This document shows positions 29,401 to 50,620 of a DNA stretch of 64,000 bases, piece after piece. The DNA is from Bugula neritina (taxonomy: Eukaryota > Bryozoa > Gymnolaemata > Cheilostomatida > Bugulidae). Positions within the stretch are counted from its first letter, which is position 1. Every line of letters begins with the position of its first letter. The translations under genes were made by a program, and so were the position numbers. The notes under the pieces were generated by a model. The model was not told the DNA's origin, searched no databases, and saw only the letters and a list, made by a program, of their open reading frames with translations. The DNA lies in assembly GCA_964035545.1 (NCBI GenBank), contig OZ037772.1, positions 13,112,818 through 13,176,817 of the forward strand, in the 5' to 3' direction.

Positions 29401-32400
29401 TTTTTTCCTGATGCATAAAAGTAAAGGTGTATAGTTATTAGCAATTTTGAAATGATATTGTGTACAGATTATCTGTAAGGTCAATAAAGTGTATTCTGTC
29501 TGTAGATTAACAGAGTAGTCAGTGTGAGAACCCAGGTGGTTGCTGGGATTAAATACTACATTGACTTCTATGCTGCCAATGCTGACGGAAAGGTATTTCT
29601 AGATATTCTATTAATATCTGTTGTTGGTTTTGTTGTGTCTCTTTACATTATCTCTGTTGTTATTCCTCCTGAGTTACTCTAAATGTAAAAAGATATTGTC
29701 AACACTTTGTGGTTGTCTCCCTTGACAGGAAGAACTGTGTGAAGCTGTTTTATGGGAACAAAGTTGGCTAGGTTCTCTCAATGTCCTGAATTACAGATGT
29801 GATGGAAAAGAACTTGCTGGAAGGTACTTTGCAAAGTATTACATTCAATTCTCTTCTTAAATTATTAATATTTTATTCTTATACTAACACATGTATAATA
29901 TACCAGTTTATATTTAAAGCTATATATGTTACCACACAGTGTTTCCATGTTATGTTTCTATAGTTACCATGCACACAGTGTTTCCATGTTATGTTTCCAT
30001 AGTTACCACACAGTGTTTCCATGTTATGTTTCTATAGTTACCACACAGTGTTTCCATGTTATTTTTCTATGGTTACCACACAGTGTTCCCATGTTATGTT
30101 TCTATAGTTACCACAGTGTTTCCATGTTATGTTTCCATAGTTACCACACAGTGTTTCCATGTTATGTTTCTATAGTTACCACACAGTGTTTCTATGTTAT
30201 GTTTCTTCTAGGAGTAAGAGACTGGCTGGTGGAATAGGAGCTCCTGTGGACAACCCAGAAGACATGAAATATAAAGATCTGCTCAGAACTGCAACTTCCA
30301 GCATCAACTCGGTCTACACAGTAAGTCCAGTTCTCTCTCTTCTATGTACACTACACTTAACAAGGGGGGGGGGAGTAGAAATACTCAAATTGAATGAGGA
30401 ACTAGGGCTTTCTATGTATAAAGTTTATAATTTCTTCATGAAATCTTCAAATCAATCAGCCTTTTAATTCTGGCAGCCATGTTGAACTTCATGATGTAAA
30501 AGAGCATGGCTGATCATACAGGTTCAGTTTTAGCTTAGACTAAGTAGAGTTTCCACTTCACCTACTTTGCCATGGGTTATGCATATATAGGATTATAAGT
30601 TTTTTATGATGCATAAAGAAAAGGCTAATAATTATAACAGCAATCTTCAGAGTGAATCTGTACAGATTATCTATAAGGTCAATAAAGTGTATTCTGTCTG
30701 TAGATTAACAGAGTGGTCAGTGTGAGAACCCAGGTGGTTGCTGGGATTAAATACTACATTGACTTCTATGCTGCCAATGCTGACGGAAAGGTACTTCTAT
30801 ATATTCTATTAATATCTGTTGTTGGTTTTGTTGTGTCTCTTTACATTATTTCTGTTGTTATTCCTCCTGACACACTCTAAATGTAAACAAATATTGTCAA
30901 TACTTTTTGGTTGTCTCCCCTGACAGGAAGAACTGTGTGAAGCCATCTTAGTAGAACAAGTTTGGTTGAAAGCTCTCCACGTCCTGAATTACAGATGTGA
31001 TGGGAAAGAACTTGCTGGAAGGTACTTTGCAAAGTATTACATTCAATTCTCTTCTTTAATTACTAATCTTTTATTCTTATGTTGATACATGTATAATATA
31101 CTAGTTTATATTTAGAGCTATATATATTATCACACAGTGTTTCCATGTTATTTGTTTCGATCCATAGTTACCACACAGTGTTTCCATGATATGTTTCCAT
31201 AGTTACCACACAGTGTTTCCATGTTATGTTTCTATAGTTACCACACAATGTTTCCATGTTATGTTTCCATAGTTACCACACAGTGTTACCATGTTATGTT
31301 TCTTCTAGGAATAAGAGACAAGTGGGAGGAATAGGAGCTCCTGTGGACAACCCAGAAGATGATGAGTACAGAAACCTTCTCACAAGAGCCACCTCTCTCA
31401 CCAATACACTCTACAAGGTGACCTTCTATACACATAAATATACAATCTATTTCATACATTTTACTCCATGCATCAGAGTCATTATCAGGTATTCACATTT
31501 CTTTCACTAGTTTACTTCAATATATATATACAGAGATCAGAATGTGTACGTACCATCTGTAAGTCCATATCATGTGTACTTACCATCTGTAAGTTTCTGT
31601 CATGATGTATATCTTCTCTGTAGGTTAATAAAGTGATTAGTGTGAGAACCCAGGTGGTTGCTGGGATTAAATACTACATTGACTTCTCTGCTGCCAATGC
31701 TGACGGAAAGGTATTTCTATATATTCTATGAATATCTGCTGTTGGTTTTGTTGTGTATCTTTACATTATCTTTGTTGTTATTCCCCCTGACACACTCTAA
31801 ATGTAAACAGATATTGTCAATACTTTGTGGTTGTCTCCCCTGACAGGAAGAGCTGTGTACAGCTGTTATATGGGAACAGAGGTGGACAAAGCATTTCGAA
31901 GTCCAGGAATACAGATGTAATGGGAAAGATTACACACTCAAGTACTTATACAAATATTATATTGAAATCTTTATATTTTATTATAGTTTTATACTTATAT
32001 TTATAGTACAATATTGTATATTTAGGGCTATAAGTTATCACATGTTGAGCTGTTTCCATGTTATGTTTCCATAGTTACCACACAGTGTTTCCATGTTATG
32101 TTTCTATAGTTACCACATAGTGTTTCCATGTTATGTTTCCATAGTTACCACACAGTGTTTCCATGTTATGTTTCTTCTAGGAGTAAGAGACTGGCTGGTG
32201 GAATAGGAGCTCCTGTGGACAACCCAGAAGACATGAAATATAAAGATCTGCTCAGAACTGGAACTTCCAGCATCAACTCAGTCTACACAGTAAGTCCAGT
32301 TCTCTCTCTTCTACGTACACTACACTTAACAAGAGAGGAGGGAGTAGAAATACTCACAGTGAATGAGGAACTAAGGCTTTCTATGTGTATAAAGCTTTAT

Positions 32401-35400
32401 AATTTCTTTATAAAATCTTCAAATCAATCAGCCGTTCTAATATTCTGGCAGCCATGTTGAACTTCATGTGATTTAAACAAAGATGCCTGACATTTATTCA
32501 GGTTTAGATTATAAGCTATTGCCTGCAGGGATTTCATGTTACTTACTTTACCTTAGGTTTGATGTATTCAATTTGATTATTAGACTATAAAAATATTTTT
32601 TCCTGGTGCATAAAAGTAAAGGTGTATAGTTATTAGCAATTTTGAAATTGTATTGTGTACAGATTATCTGTAAGGTTGATGATAAAGTGTATTCTGTCTG
32701 TAGATTAACAGAGTGGTCAGTGTGAGAACCCAGGTGGTTGCTGGGATTAAATACTACATTGACTTCTATGCTGCCAATGCTGCTGGAAAGGTATTTCTAG
32801 ATATTCTATTAATATCTGTTGTTGGTTTTGTTGTGTCTCTTTACATTATCTCTGTTGTTATTCCTCCTGAGTTACTCTAAATGTAAAAAGATATTGTCAA
32901 CACTTTGTGGTTGTCTCCCTTGACAGGAAGAGCTGTGTGAAGCTGTTTTATGGGAACAAAGTTGGCTAGGTTCTCTCAATGTCCTGAATTACAGATGTGA
33001 TGGAAAAGAACTTGCTGGAAGGTACTTTGCAAAGTATTACATTCAATTCTCTTCTTAAATTATTAATATTTTATTCTTATACTAACACATGTATAATAGA
33101 CCAGTTTATATTTAAAGCTATATATGTTACCACACAGTGTTTCCATGTTATGTTTCTATAGTTACCATGCACACAGTGTTTCCATGTTATGTTTCCATAG
33201 TTACCACACAGTGTTTCCATGTTATGTTTCTATAGTTACCACACAGTGTTTCCATGTTATGTTTCCATAGTTACCACACAGTGTTTCCATGTTATGTTTC
33301 TATAGTTACCACACAGTGTTCCCATGTTATGTTTCTATAGTCACCACAGTGTTTTCATTTTATGTTTCCATAGTTACCACACAGTGTTTCCATGTTATGT
33401 TTCTATAGTTACCACACAGTGTTCCCATGTTATGTTTTTATAGTTACCACACAGTGTTTCCATGTTATGTTTCCATAGTTACCACACAGTGTTTCTATGT
33501 TGTGTTTCTATAGTTACCACACAGTGTTTCCATGTTATGTTTCCATAGTTACCACAGTGTTTCCATGTTATGTTTCTATGGTTACCACACAGTGTTTCCA
33601 TGTTATGTTTCTATGGTTACCACACAGTGTTTCCATGTTATGTTTCCATAGTTACCACACAGTGTTTCCATGTTATGTTTCCATAGTTACCACACAGTGT
33701 TTCCATGTTATGTTTCTATAGTTACGACACAGTGTTTCCATGTTATGTTTCCATAGTTACCACACAGTGTTTCCATGTTATGTTTCTATAGTTACCACAC
33801 AGTGTTTCCATGTTATGTTTCCATAGTTACCACACAGTGTTTCCATGTTATGTTTCTATAGTTACCACACAGTGTTTCCATGTTATTTGTTTCGATCCAT
33901 AGTTACCACACAGTGTTTCCATGTTATGTTTCCATAGTTACCACACAGTGTTTCCATGTTATGTTTCTATAGTTACCACACAGTGTTTCCATGTTATGTT
34001 TCTATAGTTACCACACAGTGTTTCCATGTTATGTTTCCATAGTTACCACACAGTGTTTCCATGTTATTTGTTTCGATCCATAGTTACCACACAGTGTTTC
34101 CATGTCATGTTTCCATAGTTACCACACAGTGTTTCCGTGTTATGTTTCTATAGTTACCACACAGTGTTTCCATGTTATGTTTCTATAGTTACCACACAGT
34201 GTTTCCATGTTATGTTTCTATAGTTACCACACAGTGTTTCCATGTTATGTTTCCATAGTTACCACACAGTGTTTCCATGTTATGTTTCCATAGTTACCAC
34301 ACAGTGTTTCCATGTTATGTTTCCATAGTTACCACACAGTGTCTCCATGTTATGTTTCTTCTAGGAGTAAGAGACTAGCTGGTGGAATAGGAGCTCCTGT
34401 GGACAACCCAGAAGACATGAAATATAAAGATCTCCTCAGAACTGCAACTTCCAGCATCAACTCAGTCTACACAGTAAGTCCAGTTCTCTCTCTTCTATGT
34501 ACACTACACTTAACAAGAGAGGGGGGAGTAGAAATACTCAAATGGAATGAGGAACTAGGGCTTTCTATATATGAAGTTTTATAATTTTTTCATGAAATCT
34601 CCAAATCAATCAGCCTTTTAATTCTGGCAGCCATGTTGAACTTCATGATGTAAAACAGCATGGCTGATCATACGAGTTCAGTTTTAGCTTAGACTAAGTA
34701 GAGTTTCCACTTCACCTACTTTGCCATGGGTTATGCATATATAGGATTATAAGTTTTTTATGATGCCTAAAGAAAAGGCTAATAATTATAACAGCAATCT
34801 TCAGAGTGAATCGTGTACAGATTATCTATAAGGTCAATAAAGTGTATTCTGTCTGTAGATTAACAGAGTGGTCAGTGTGAGAACCCAGGTGGTTGCTGGG
34901 ATTAAATACTACATTGACTTCTATGCTGCCAATGCTGACGGAAAGGTACTTCTATATATTCTATTAATATCTGTTGTTGGTTTTGTTGTGTCTCTTTACA
35001 TTATTTCTGTTGTTATTCCTCCTGACACACTCTAAATGTAAACAGATATTGTCAATACTTTGTGGATGTCTCCCCTGACAGGAAGAACTGTGTGAAGCCA
35101 TCTTAGTAGAACAAGTTTGGTTGAAAGCTCTCCACGTCCTGAATTACAGATGTGATGGGAAAGAACTTGCTGGAAGGTACTTTGCAAAGTATTACATTCA
35201 ATTCTCTTCTTAAATTATTAATATTTTATTCTTATACTAACACATGTATAATAGACCAGTTTATATTTAAAGCTATATATGTTACCACACAGTGTTTCCA
35301 TGTTATGTTTCTATAGTTACCATGCACACAGTGTTTCCATGTTATGTTTCCATAGTTACCACACAGTGTTTCCATGTTATGTTTCTATAGTTACCACACA

Positions 35401-38400
35401 GTGTTTCCATGTTATGTTTCCATAGTTACCACACAGTGTTTCCATGTTATGTTTCTATAGTTACCACACAGTGTTTCCATGTTATGTTTCCATAGTTACC
35501 ACACAGTGTTTCCATGTTATGTTTCCATAGTTACCACACAGTGTTTCCATGTTATTTGTTTCAATCCATAGTTACCACACAGTGTTTCCATGTTATGTTT
35601 CCATAGTTACCACACAGTGTTTCCATGTTATGTTTCTATAGTTACCACACAGTGTTTCCATGTTATGTTTCCATAGTTACCACACAGTGTTTCCATGTTA
35701 TTTGTTTCGATCCATAGTTACCACACAGTGTTTCCATGTCATGTTTCCATAGTTACCACACAGTGTTTCCGTGTTATGTTTCTATAGTTACCACACAGTG
35801 TTTCCATGTTATGTTTCTATAGTTACCACACAGTGTTTCCATGTTATGTTTCTATAGTTACCACACAGTGTTTCCATGTTATGTTTCCATAGTTACCACA
35901 CAGTGTTTCCATGTTATGTTTCTATAGTTACCACACAGTGTTTCCATGTTATGTTTCCATAGTTACCACACAGTGTTTCCATGTTATGTTTCCATAGTTA
36001 CCACATAGTGTTTCCATGTTATGTTTCCATAGTTACCACACAGTGTTTCCATGTTATGTTTCTTCTAGGAATAAGAGACAAGTTGGAGGAATAGGAGCTC
36101 CTGTGGACAACCCAGAAGATGATGAGTACAGAAACCTTCTCACAAGAGCCACCTCTCTCACCAATACACTCTACAAGGTGACCTTCTATACACATAAATA
36201 TACAATCTATTTCATACATTTTACTCCATGCATCAGAGTCAATATCAGGTATTCACATTTCTTTCATTACTTTACTTCAATATATATATACAGAGATCAG
36301 AATGTGTACGTACCATCTGTAAGTCCATATCATGTGTACTTACCATCTGTAAGTTTCTGTCATGATGTATATCTTCTCTGTAGGTTAATAAAGTGATTAG
36401 TGTGAAAAAGCAGGTCGTGTCTGGGATTAAATACTACATTGACTTCTCTGCTGCCAATACTGACGGAAAGGTATTTCTATATATTCTATTAATATCTGCT
36501 GTTGGTTTAATTCCTGTGTCTTTACATTATTTCTGTTGTTATTCCCCTGACACACTCTAAATGTAAACAGATATTGTACATACTTTGTGGTTGTCTCCCC
36601 TGACAGGAAGAGCTGTGTACAGCTGTTATATGGGAACAGAGGTGGACAAAGCGTTTCGAAGTCCAGGAATACAGATGTAATGGGAAAGATTACACACTCA
36701 AGTACTTATACAAATATTTTATTGAAATCTCTATATTTTATTATAGTTTTATACTTATATTTATAGTACAATATTGTATATTTAGGGCTATAAGTTATCA
36801 CATGTTGAGGTGTTTCCATGTTATGTTTCCATAGTTACCACACAGTGTTTCCATGTTATGTTTCTTCTAGGAGTAAGAGACTAGCTGGTGGAATAGGAGC
36901 TCCTGTGGACAACCCAGAAGACATGAAATATAAAGATCTGCTCAGAACTGCAACTTCCAGCATCAACTCAGTCTACACAGTAAGTCCAGTTCTCTCTCTT
37001 CTACATACACTACACTTAACAGGGGGGGGGGGGTAGAAATACTCACATTGAATGAGGAACTAAGGCTTTCTATGTGTATGAAGCTTTATAATTTCTTTAT
37101 AAAATCTTCAAATCAATCAGCCGTTCTAATATTCTGGCAGCCATGTTGAACTTCATGTGATTTAAACAAAGATGCCTGACATTTATTCAGGTTTAGATTA
37201 TAAGCTATTGCCTGCAGGGATTTCACGTCACTTACTTTACCTTAGGTTTGATGTATTCAATTTGATTATTAGACTATAAAAATATTTTTTCCTGGTGCAT
37301 AAAAGTAAAGGTGTATAGTTATTAGCAATATTGAAAAGGTATTGTGTACAGATTATCTGTAAGGTCAATAAAGTGTATTCTGTCTGTAGATTAACAGAGT
37401 AGTCAGTGTGAGAACCCAGGTGGTTGCTGGGATTAAATACTACATTGACTTCTATGCTGCCAATGCTGCTGGAAAGGTATTTCTATATATTCTATTAATA
37501 TCTGTTGTTGGTTCTGTTGTGTCTCTTTACATTATTTCGGTTGTTATTCCTCCTGAGTTACTCTAAATGTAAACAGATATTCTCAATACTTTGTGGTTGT
37601 CTCTCTTGACAGGAAGAACTGTGTGAAGCTGTTTTATGGGAACAACGTTGGCTAGGTTCTCTCAATGTCCTGAATTACAGATGTGATGGAAAAGAACTTG
37701 CTGGAAGGTACTTGTACTATAATATATTACTAGGTACTTGGTTTATATAATATATTACTAGGTACTTAGTTTATATAACATACTATTAGTTCCCTTTTTT
37801 CATATAATATAGTATTACTAGTTATACTTAGTTCATATAATATACTATTAGTTACTTATTTCATATAATATATTACCAGTTAATATATCACAGCGGAAAG
37901 AGATCGCTTGCCGGAGGTCTGGTTGGTGGAATCAGCTCCGTAGACACAAGCAGATTTGGTGAATTCAAAGTGAAAGCTCAGAAAGCTGTGGAATCAGAAA
38001 ATGCTGACATCAAGGTATTGCAATATACTAGCTGTTACCATAGTAACAGTATCGTCATAGTAACCGTGTTTCTATAGTTACAGTGTTGTCATGGTTCCAG
38101 TTTTGTCATGGTTACAGTGTTGTCACTGTTACAGTGTTGTCATGGTTACAGTGTTGTCATGGTAACAGTGTTGTCATGGTTACAGTGTTGTCATGGTCAC
38201 AGTGTTGTCACGGTTACAGTGTTGTCACGGTTACAGTGTTGTCATGGTAACAGTGTTGTCATGGTTACAGTGTTGTCACGGTTACAGTGTTGTCATGGTT
38301 ACAGTGTTGTCATGGTTACAGTGTTGTCACGGTTACAGTGTTGTCATGGTTACAGTGTTGTCATGGTAACAGTGTTGTCATGGTTACAGTGTTGTCACGG

Positions 38401-38748
38401 TTACAGTGTTGTCATGGTTACAGTGTTGTCATGGTCACAGTGTTGTCACGGTTACAATGTTGTCACTGTTATTGTATATTCTACTGTATATTACAGAACA
38501 TACGAGTGATTGATGTGAAGCAGCAAGTAGTTTCTGGAATCAACACCTTCATGGTTATTCAGGGTGAAACCAGCAATGGGGAGGTAATCATTAAGTTTCT
38601 CTATCTTTAATTGCTGTGATTCCCACAATGCTGTGTCACACCTTCCCACAATGCTGTGTTTGTGTTGCAGACTACCACTTGTGACGTGAGGTTATATGAA
38701 AAGTCATGGGAAAATTTGTTTGAGGTGCAGAGCGTCAAGTGTACCTAG
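26409..38748 (+). CDS. Secreted ten-domain cystatin polyprotein (multicystatin)
   Basis: Cystatins are tight-binding inhibitors of papain-like cysteine proteases. Thirty-one exons encode 989 aa. Domain 1: 26409-26483, 26795-26917, 27069-27149, 27388-27464. Domain 10: 37894-38014, 38497-38583, 38671-38748. Domains 2-9 use three exons of 109, 87 and 95 nt each, starting at 27824, 28986, 30212, 31309, 32181, 34365, 36069 and 36871. The first ~17 residues (MMRLILLAAAFTLISAA) are a signal peptide. Domain 1 is a divergent four-Cys type-2 cystatin lacking the inhibitory loop (QVTKA instead of QxVxG). Domains 2-10 have Gly-Gly near the N-terminus, QVVAG or QVVSG in exon 2 of each domain, a later Trp, and two Cys. 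A basic K/R-X-K-R-like or plain KR site precedes the Gly-Gly at each junction. All joins were checked for phase. Confidence 0.9.
26545..26785. repeat. AGTACTAATACT microsatellite, cystatin intron 1
   Basis: A 6/12-bp array of ACTAGTACTAAT units. Long Thr/Ser/Asn and Val/Leu open frames over it are artefacts. Confidence 0.95.
27600..27820. repeat. 35-bp minisatellite, first block
   Basis: Copies of a 35-bp unit containing GTTACCACACAGTGTTTCCA and TGTTATGTTTCTATAG. The unit end TTATGTTTCTATAG matches the real acceptor of the next exon (TTATGTTTCTTCTAG). Confidence 0.95.
28535..28975. repeat. 35-bp minisatellite before domain 3
   Basis: About twelve copies of the same 35-bp unit, ending in the true acceptor at 28985. 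Confidence 0.95.
29930..30205. repeat. 35-bp minisatellite before domain 4
   Basis: About eight copies of the 35-bp unit, ending in the acceptor at 30211. Confidence 0.95.
33125..34358. repeat. Expanded 35-bp minisatellite before domain 7
   Basis: The largest block of this family, about 35 copies over 1.2 kb. Variants with TTTGTTTCGATCCATAG recur at intervals, which shows duplication in multi-unit blocks. Confidence 0.95.
35282..36060. repeat. Expanded 35-bp minisatellite before domain 8
   Basis: About 22 copies of the 35-bp unit. It shares the same sequence of variant units as the block before domain 7, so the two arrays were copied from each other. Confidence 0.95.
36069..37707 (+). repeat. 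Cystatin higher-order repeat, partial unit 3 (domains 8-9)
   Basis: A (36069-36177, 36384-36470, 36607-36701) and B1 (36871-36979, 37390-37476, 37613-37707) of a third block, without B2. Domain 8 reads VKKQVVSGIKYY where the other copies read VRTQVVAGIKYY. The unrelated terminal domain 10 follows. Confidence 0.9.
38040..38470. repeat. 17-bp minisatellite, last cystatin domain
   Basis: About 25 copies of GTTACAGTGTTGTCATG with CATGG/CACGG variants, in the first intron of domain 10. Confidence 0.95.
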
Positions 38749-38812
38749 AGGTCACAAGGTCACCGACACTGTCTTAGTCAGTTATCACTTTTCTGTTGCT
38801 AAGTTACACATA

Positions 38813-38818
38813 AATAAA
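38813..38818 (+). terminator. Polyadenylation signal for cystatin gene
   Basis: AATAAA 65 bp after the stop codon, same strand. Confidence 0.75.
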
Positions 38819-39530
38819 GCATGAATAACACAATATCTTCTGCTATCTTCAACTTCTCTTGTTTTCTAAAAAGCAATTTTACTGGCACTTATAGTAAGCA
38901 CAGGTTCTGCATGCACGCATATCACCGGGCCATCTTGATTCAAGGTCGTAGGAAGGTCAGCAGTAGAATCCTCTGTGCCTTCAGGTTTACATTTATATAC
39001 ACTGTAGTAAGGGACGCATATGGTAATTGCTGCCGCAACATATCAACTACAGTCAAGAACTCAGGCAACTGTGAAAGTAGATTGAGACTAGATGAGTGTC
39101 AGAACTGCCAATTTAGGGTGATTACAGACATGTGTTCACAGATAGTGAAAGGCAACAGTTAGGCAGAATGGCCATTACAACAATCTGTTTCTCAGTGATA
39201 CATTCTACACGTATTGGAGTAATCCTTCAGCAATGTTATAGCTCATGTATGTGATACCACATGTAGTATGTACGAGTAGTATAATATGCTACACTAAGTC
39301 ACACATAATATTATAATGATATATACATATAATGATATATACATATTATAATAATATGTAAATGGGTTAACTTGTTGTGATATTCATGCTTAAATTCGCA
39401 AATTTTAGAAACATTTCAGAATATATCTGTAGAAACTAATGCACATTACGCTACAGGCTACAATATTACATGTATGTAGTACGATATGGTCACAGCTGGT
39501 CTACATTGGCTGGTATAGATGCCTTGTCTG

Positions 39531-39540
39531 TATATATAAA
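39531..39540 (+). promoter_or_regulatory. Likely TATA box of VWA-EGF gene
   Basis: TATATATAAA about 190 bp before the ATG, in otherwise moderately mixed sequence. A donor-like AAGGTAAGTG at about 39630 could start a 5' UTR intron. No start-site data exist in the sequence. Confidence 0.4.
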
Positions 39541-39731
39541 CTCAAGACATTGCACATTGTTATTATCGTCTTCCCTTGTCGGTTTGAGTGTGGTGCATTT
39601 CTCTGACTTGTACTTATAGGGTAAATTAAGGTAAGTGTTTAGACCTCACTTCTATTAGAGGAATATACTACGTGTTAATGTATACTAGAGAGATATAGAC
39701 TGTACCTGTACAACGTAGACACTTGAGGAAG

Positions 39732-48296
<8,565 letters not shown>

Positions 48297-48924
48297 ATTA
48301 CAAGCTCCTACTCTAAACCAACTTCCTCTGTATGTTGTTACCTAGCAACAACGCACTACCTAGCAACAGCTCACTACCTAGCAACAATTTGGGACTCTAT
48401 TAGTTAGATTATTACATATAACTAGTGAAATTGTAACATGAATGTGTATAATTTTTTAAATCTATATCAATATATGTCAATGGTACAAATCTCAACATAT
48501 GTTCTTATAGTTGCATGTATAAAATATTACATGGGTGGACATATATGTTTATAAGCATGTCAATCTATATGCTTATAAGTAAAACAAAACATGCTTATAG
48601 CATATCTTAGGTTCACATTACATACTTGGGGTTGTGCTCAGGTCAAATGCACTCTTTACAACACAGCTGCAAATCAGCAACTGCAATGGCAGCATGGTAC
48701 TGAGCTGGGTGACACAATGCAGCAATCTGCATGCAGACACTGCTGTATGACAGGTAGCTGTTAGCTTAATAACAAAGGAGTGTTGACTGAGAGTTACAGT
48801 AGCTCAATCACGTGCTCTGGAGAGAATAACAGCAGCTTGAAATCTGATTGGACAAATAAAAGGAATATAAACAACACCTGCACAGCTATTTTTAGCCTCT
48901 GATTTGAGTAACTTATCACTAGCA

Positions 48925-49100
48925 TGACTCACTTACTTCATGTTGAGTCATTACTTGAAATGTTGAGTCATTACTTGAGATGTTGAGTCATTACTTGAGA
49001 TGTTGAGTCATTACTTGAGATGTTGAGTCATTACTTTAGATGTTGAGTCATTACTTTAGTTGTTGAGTCATTACTTTAGATGTTGAGTCATTACTTGAGA
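48925..49100. promoter_or_regulatory. Array of perfect AP-1 sites
   Basis: Eight tandem 20-bp units (TGTTGAGTCATTACTTGAGA, 48941-49100) each contain TGAGTCA, the perfect AP-1 (Fos/Jun) site. A ninth, TGACTCA, lies just before them at 48925. The array is both a minisatellite and a candidate enhancer. Confidence 0.6.
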
Positions 49101-50174
49101 TGTTGGGAAACATCATAATTATTTACTAAACCAACTAAAATTAGAGGAGCGGAAACGGAGGTGGCACAACAACATCCTGATGAAGGTTATTGACCATTAT
49201 GTACATATTATATACAGGGCGTAGGTAGTTGGTATTGCCTCCCCTACCTCTGGCAGTGAGCCAATAGCAGAAGGAAGTCTGTAGTTAATCACCTTCGCAG
49301 GGACGGCATTCCACCCCAGTACAGCTTCAGTGAATCATTATTATCCTTTGTTGGAAATTTGCACTGGATTACACGCCCAGTTCCCATTCAGCCCACTATA
49401 CTGGTTAGAATACACTCTAGTGATTGATTGTAGTGATCAATTATTATATTCATTCAATACTACCTAGTATATATCCATCTTCGAGTTCACAGTGAGTGAG
49501 TTCAAAGATAAATGTGTTTTATTGCTTACACCAATACTTGTTATTTCACGGTCAACAGACAAACAGATTAACGTGACAGAACTGTGAGTTGGTCTTATAA
49601 ACGTGACTTGCACTCACGTCTATCAGGGTAACCCGACATGACCAGTCAACCTCATCAGCTGATACCCGTTAGAAGGAGACATCGACCTGCGGACTAACCA
49701 CAGTGGAACTCAATATACTTGATTGTTTATGAACTGTGACCTGAATTGATTGTTCAGAAAGAAGCATCTCAAAGCGGGTAAACAGTTCCAAGTATGCCAA
49801 CTGCTTACTACTGGCTGATCACTGCACTGATTTCATCATGAAAAGGCATTTTGTTTATACAACTGGCTAGAAACAATGTTATCTTGTTTTGAATAAGAAG
49901 GGTTAGCTTAGGTCACACGATGTACCGTGATAGGATGATTCATCTAAATGTTATTCCCAATTCTCAGTTTTCAAGCATGAAAGTTGACAGAGATGTGAAC
50001 GAATACCACGACTGTCTGCCATCTTAATAATATGATGGAATTTATAGCAAAACCACATCCTACATGCCATACTATAAGTTGTTAGTATTAGGATTATACA
50101 CCATGCTTATATCCGGTATACTCATGACTCTAGTGGCACCAGTGAAACACATCAACAGGGAATGAGTTTCTTAT

Positions 50175-50180
50175 TTTATT
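50175..50180 (-). terminator. Polyadenylation signal for IER-like gene
   Basis: AATAAA on the minus strand (TTTATT as written), about 440 bp after the stop codon. Confidence 0.55.
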
Positions 50181-50620
50181 GTACAATAACTTCAAATCTT
50201 TCTTTAAAAGAGACAAAAAAGTTACATGAACTTGACTAAAAAGTTAGTATTTTTACAACTTTACAACAAATATAGTTTATATTTTGATTGCCAACTAGTA
50301 AAGGCAAGTTGTGTAGCAATACTGAATACATACCAGCAAAATATACATTAAATTAAATAAAAGTTTCAGAAGATAGAAGTTGCCATATAACATTGATGTG
50401 ATACAAGGGTAGCGGACACGGTGTTAGTAATATCCAAACTATGCAGGTAGGTAGAGTGAAGCAGTATCTGATAATAATAAGTTCCAGAAAGAGATTATTC
50501 ATAGTGCTGATGGATAATTAGCACGAAATGATACAATAATCCGTGCCTGCCATTATTTACAGTGTGAATCACACCTCCACATGCACAATAACTAACAGGT
50601 CTAATAATGTTGATGAAAAT

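Larger units (their letters stand above)
27824..31308 (+). repeat. Cystatin higher-order repeat, unit 1 (domains 2-4)
   Basis: Three cystatin domains in the order A, B1, B2. A (exons 27824-27932, 28109-28195, 28332-28426) begins NKRQVGGIGAPVD. B1 (28986-29094, 29506-29592, 29729-29823) and B2 (30212-30320, 30704-30790, 30927-31021) begin SKRLAGGIGAPVD. B1 has LWEQSWLGSLNVLNYRC and B2 has LVEQVWLKALHVLNYRC in the last exon. The same order and introns recur in units 2 and 3. Confidence 0.9.
31309..36068 (+). repeat. Cystatin higher-order repeat, unit 2 (domains 5-7)
   Basis: A second A-B1-B2 block: A 31309-31417, 31624-31710, 31847-31941; B1 32181-32289, 32704-32790, 32927-33021; B2 34365-34473, 34859-34945, 35082-35176. 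Exons and introns are near-identical to unit 1. It is about 1.3 kb longer because the 35-bp intronic minisatellites at 33125-34360 and 35280-36060 have expanded. Confidence 0.9.
38749..39731. other. Spacer between cystatin and VWA-EGF genes
   Basis: Contains the cystatin polyadenylation signal at 38813 and a likely TATA box at 39531. An open frame of 113 codons at 38821-39162 is Cys-containing but unrecognised and lies right after the polyadenylation signal. The rest is AT-rich. Confidence 0.6.
48297..50620. other. Convergent intergenic region
   Basis: Lies between the 3' ends of the VWA-EGF (+) and IER-like (-) genes. It holds three CCTAGCAACA repeats just after the VWA-EGF stop, the AP-1 array at 48925-49100, and the IER 3' UTR on the right. 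The 49150-50100 stretch is unique sequence with no supported gene. Confidence 0.6.

Noticed and set aside
38821-39162. 113-codon Cys-containing open frame after the cystatin gene
   Set aside because: Starts within bases of the cystatin polyadenylation signal, no signal peptide or known Cys pattern; possible but not supported.
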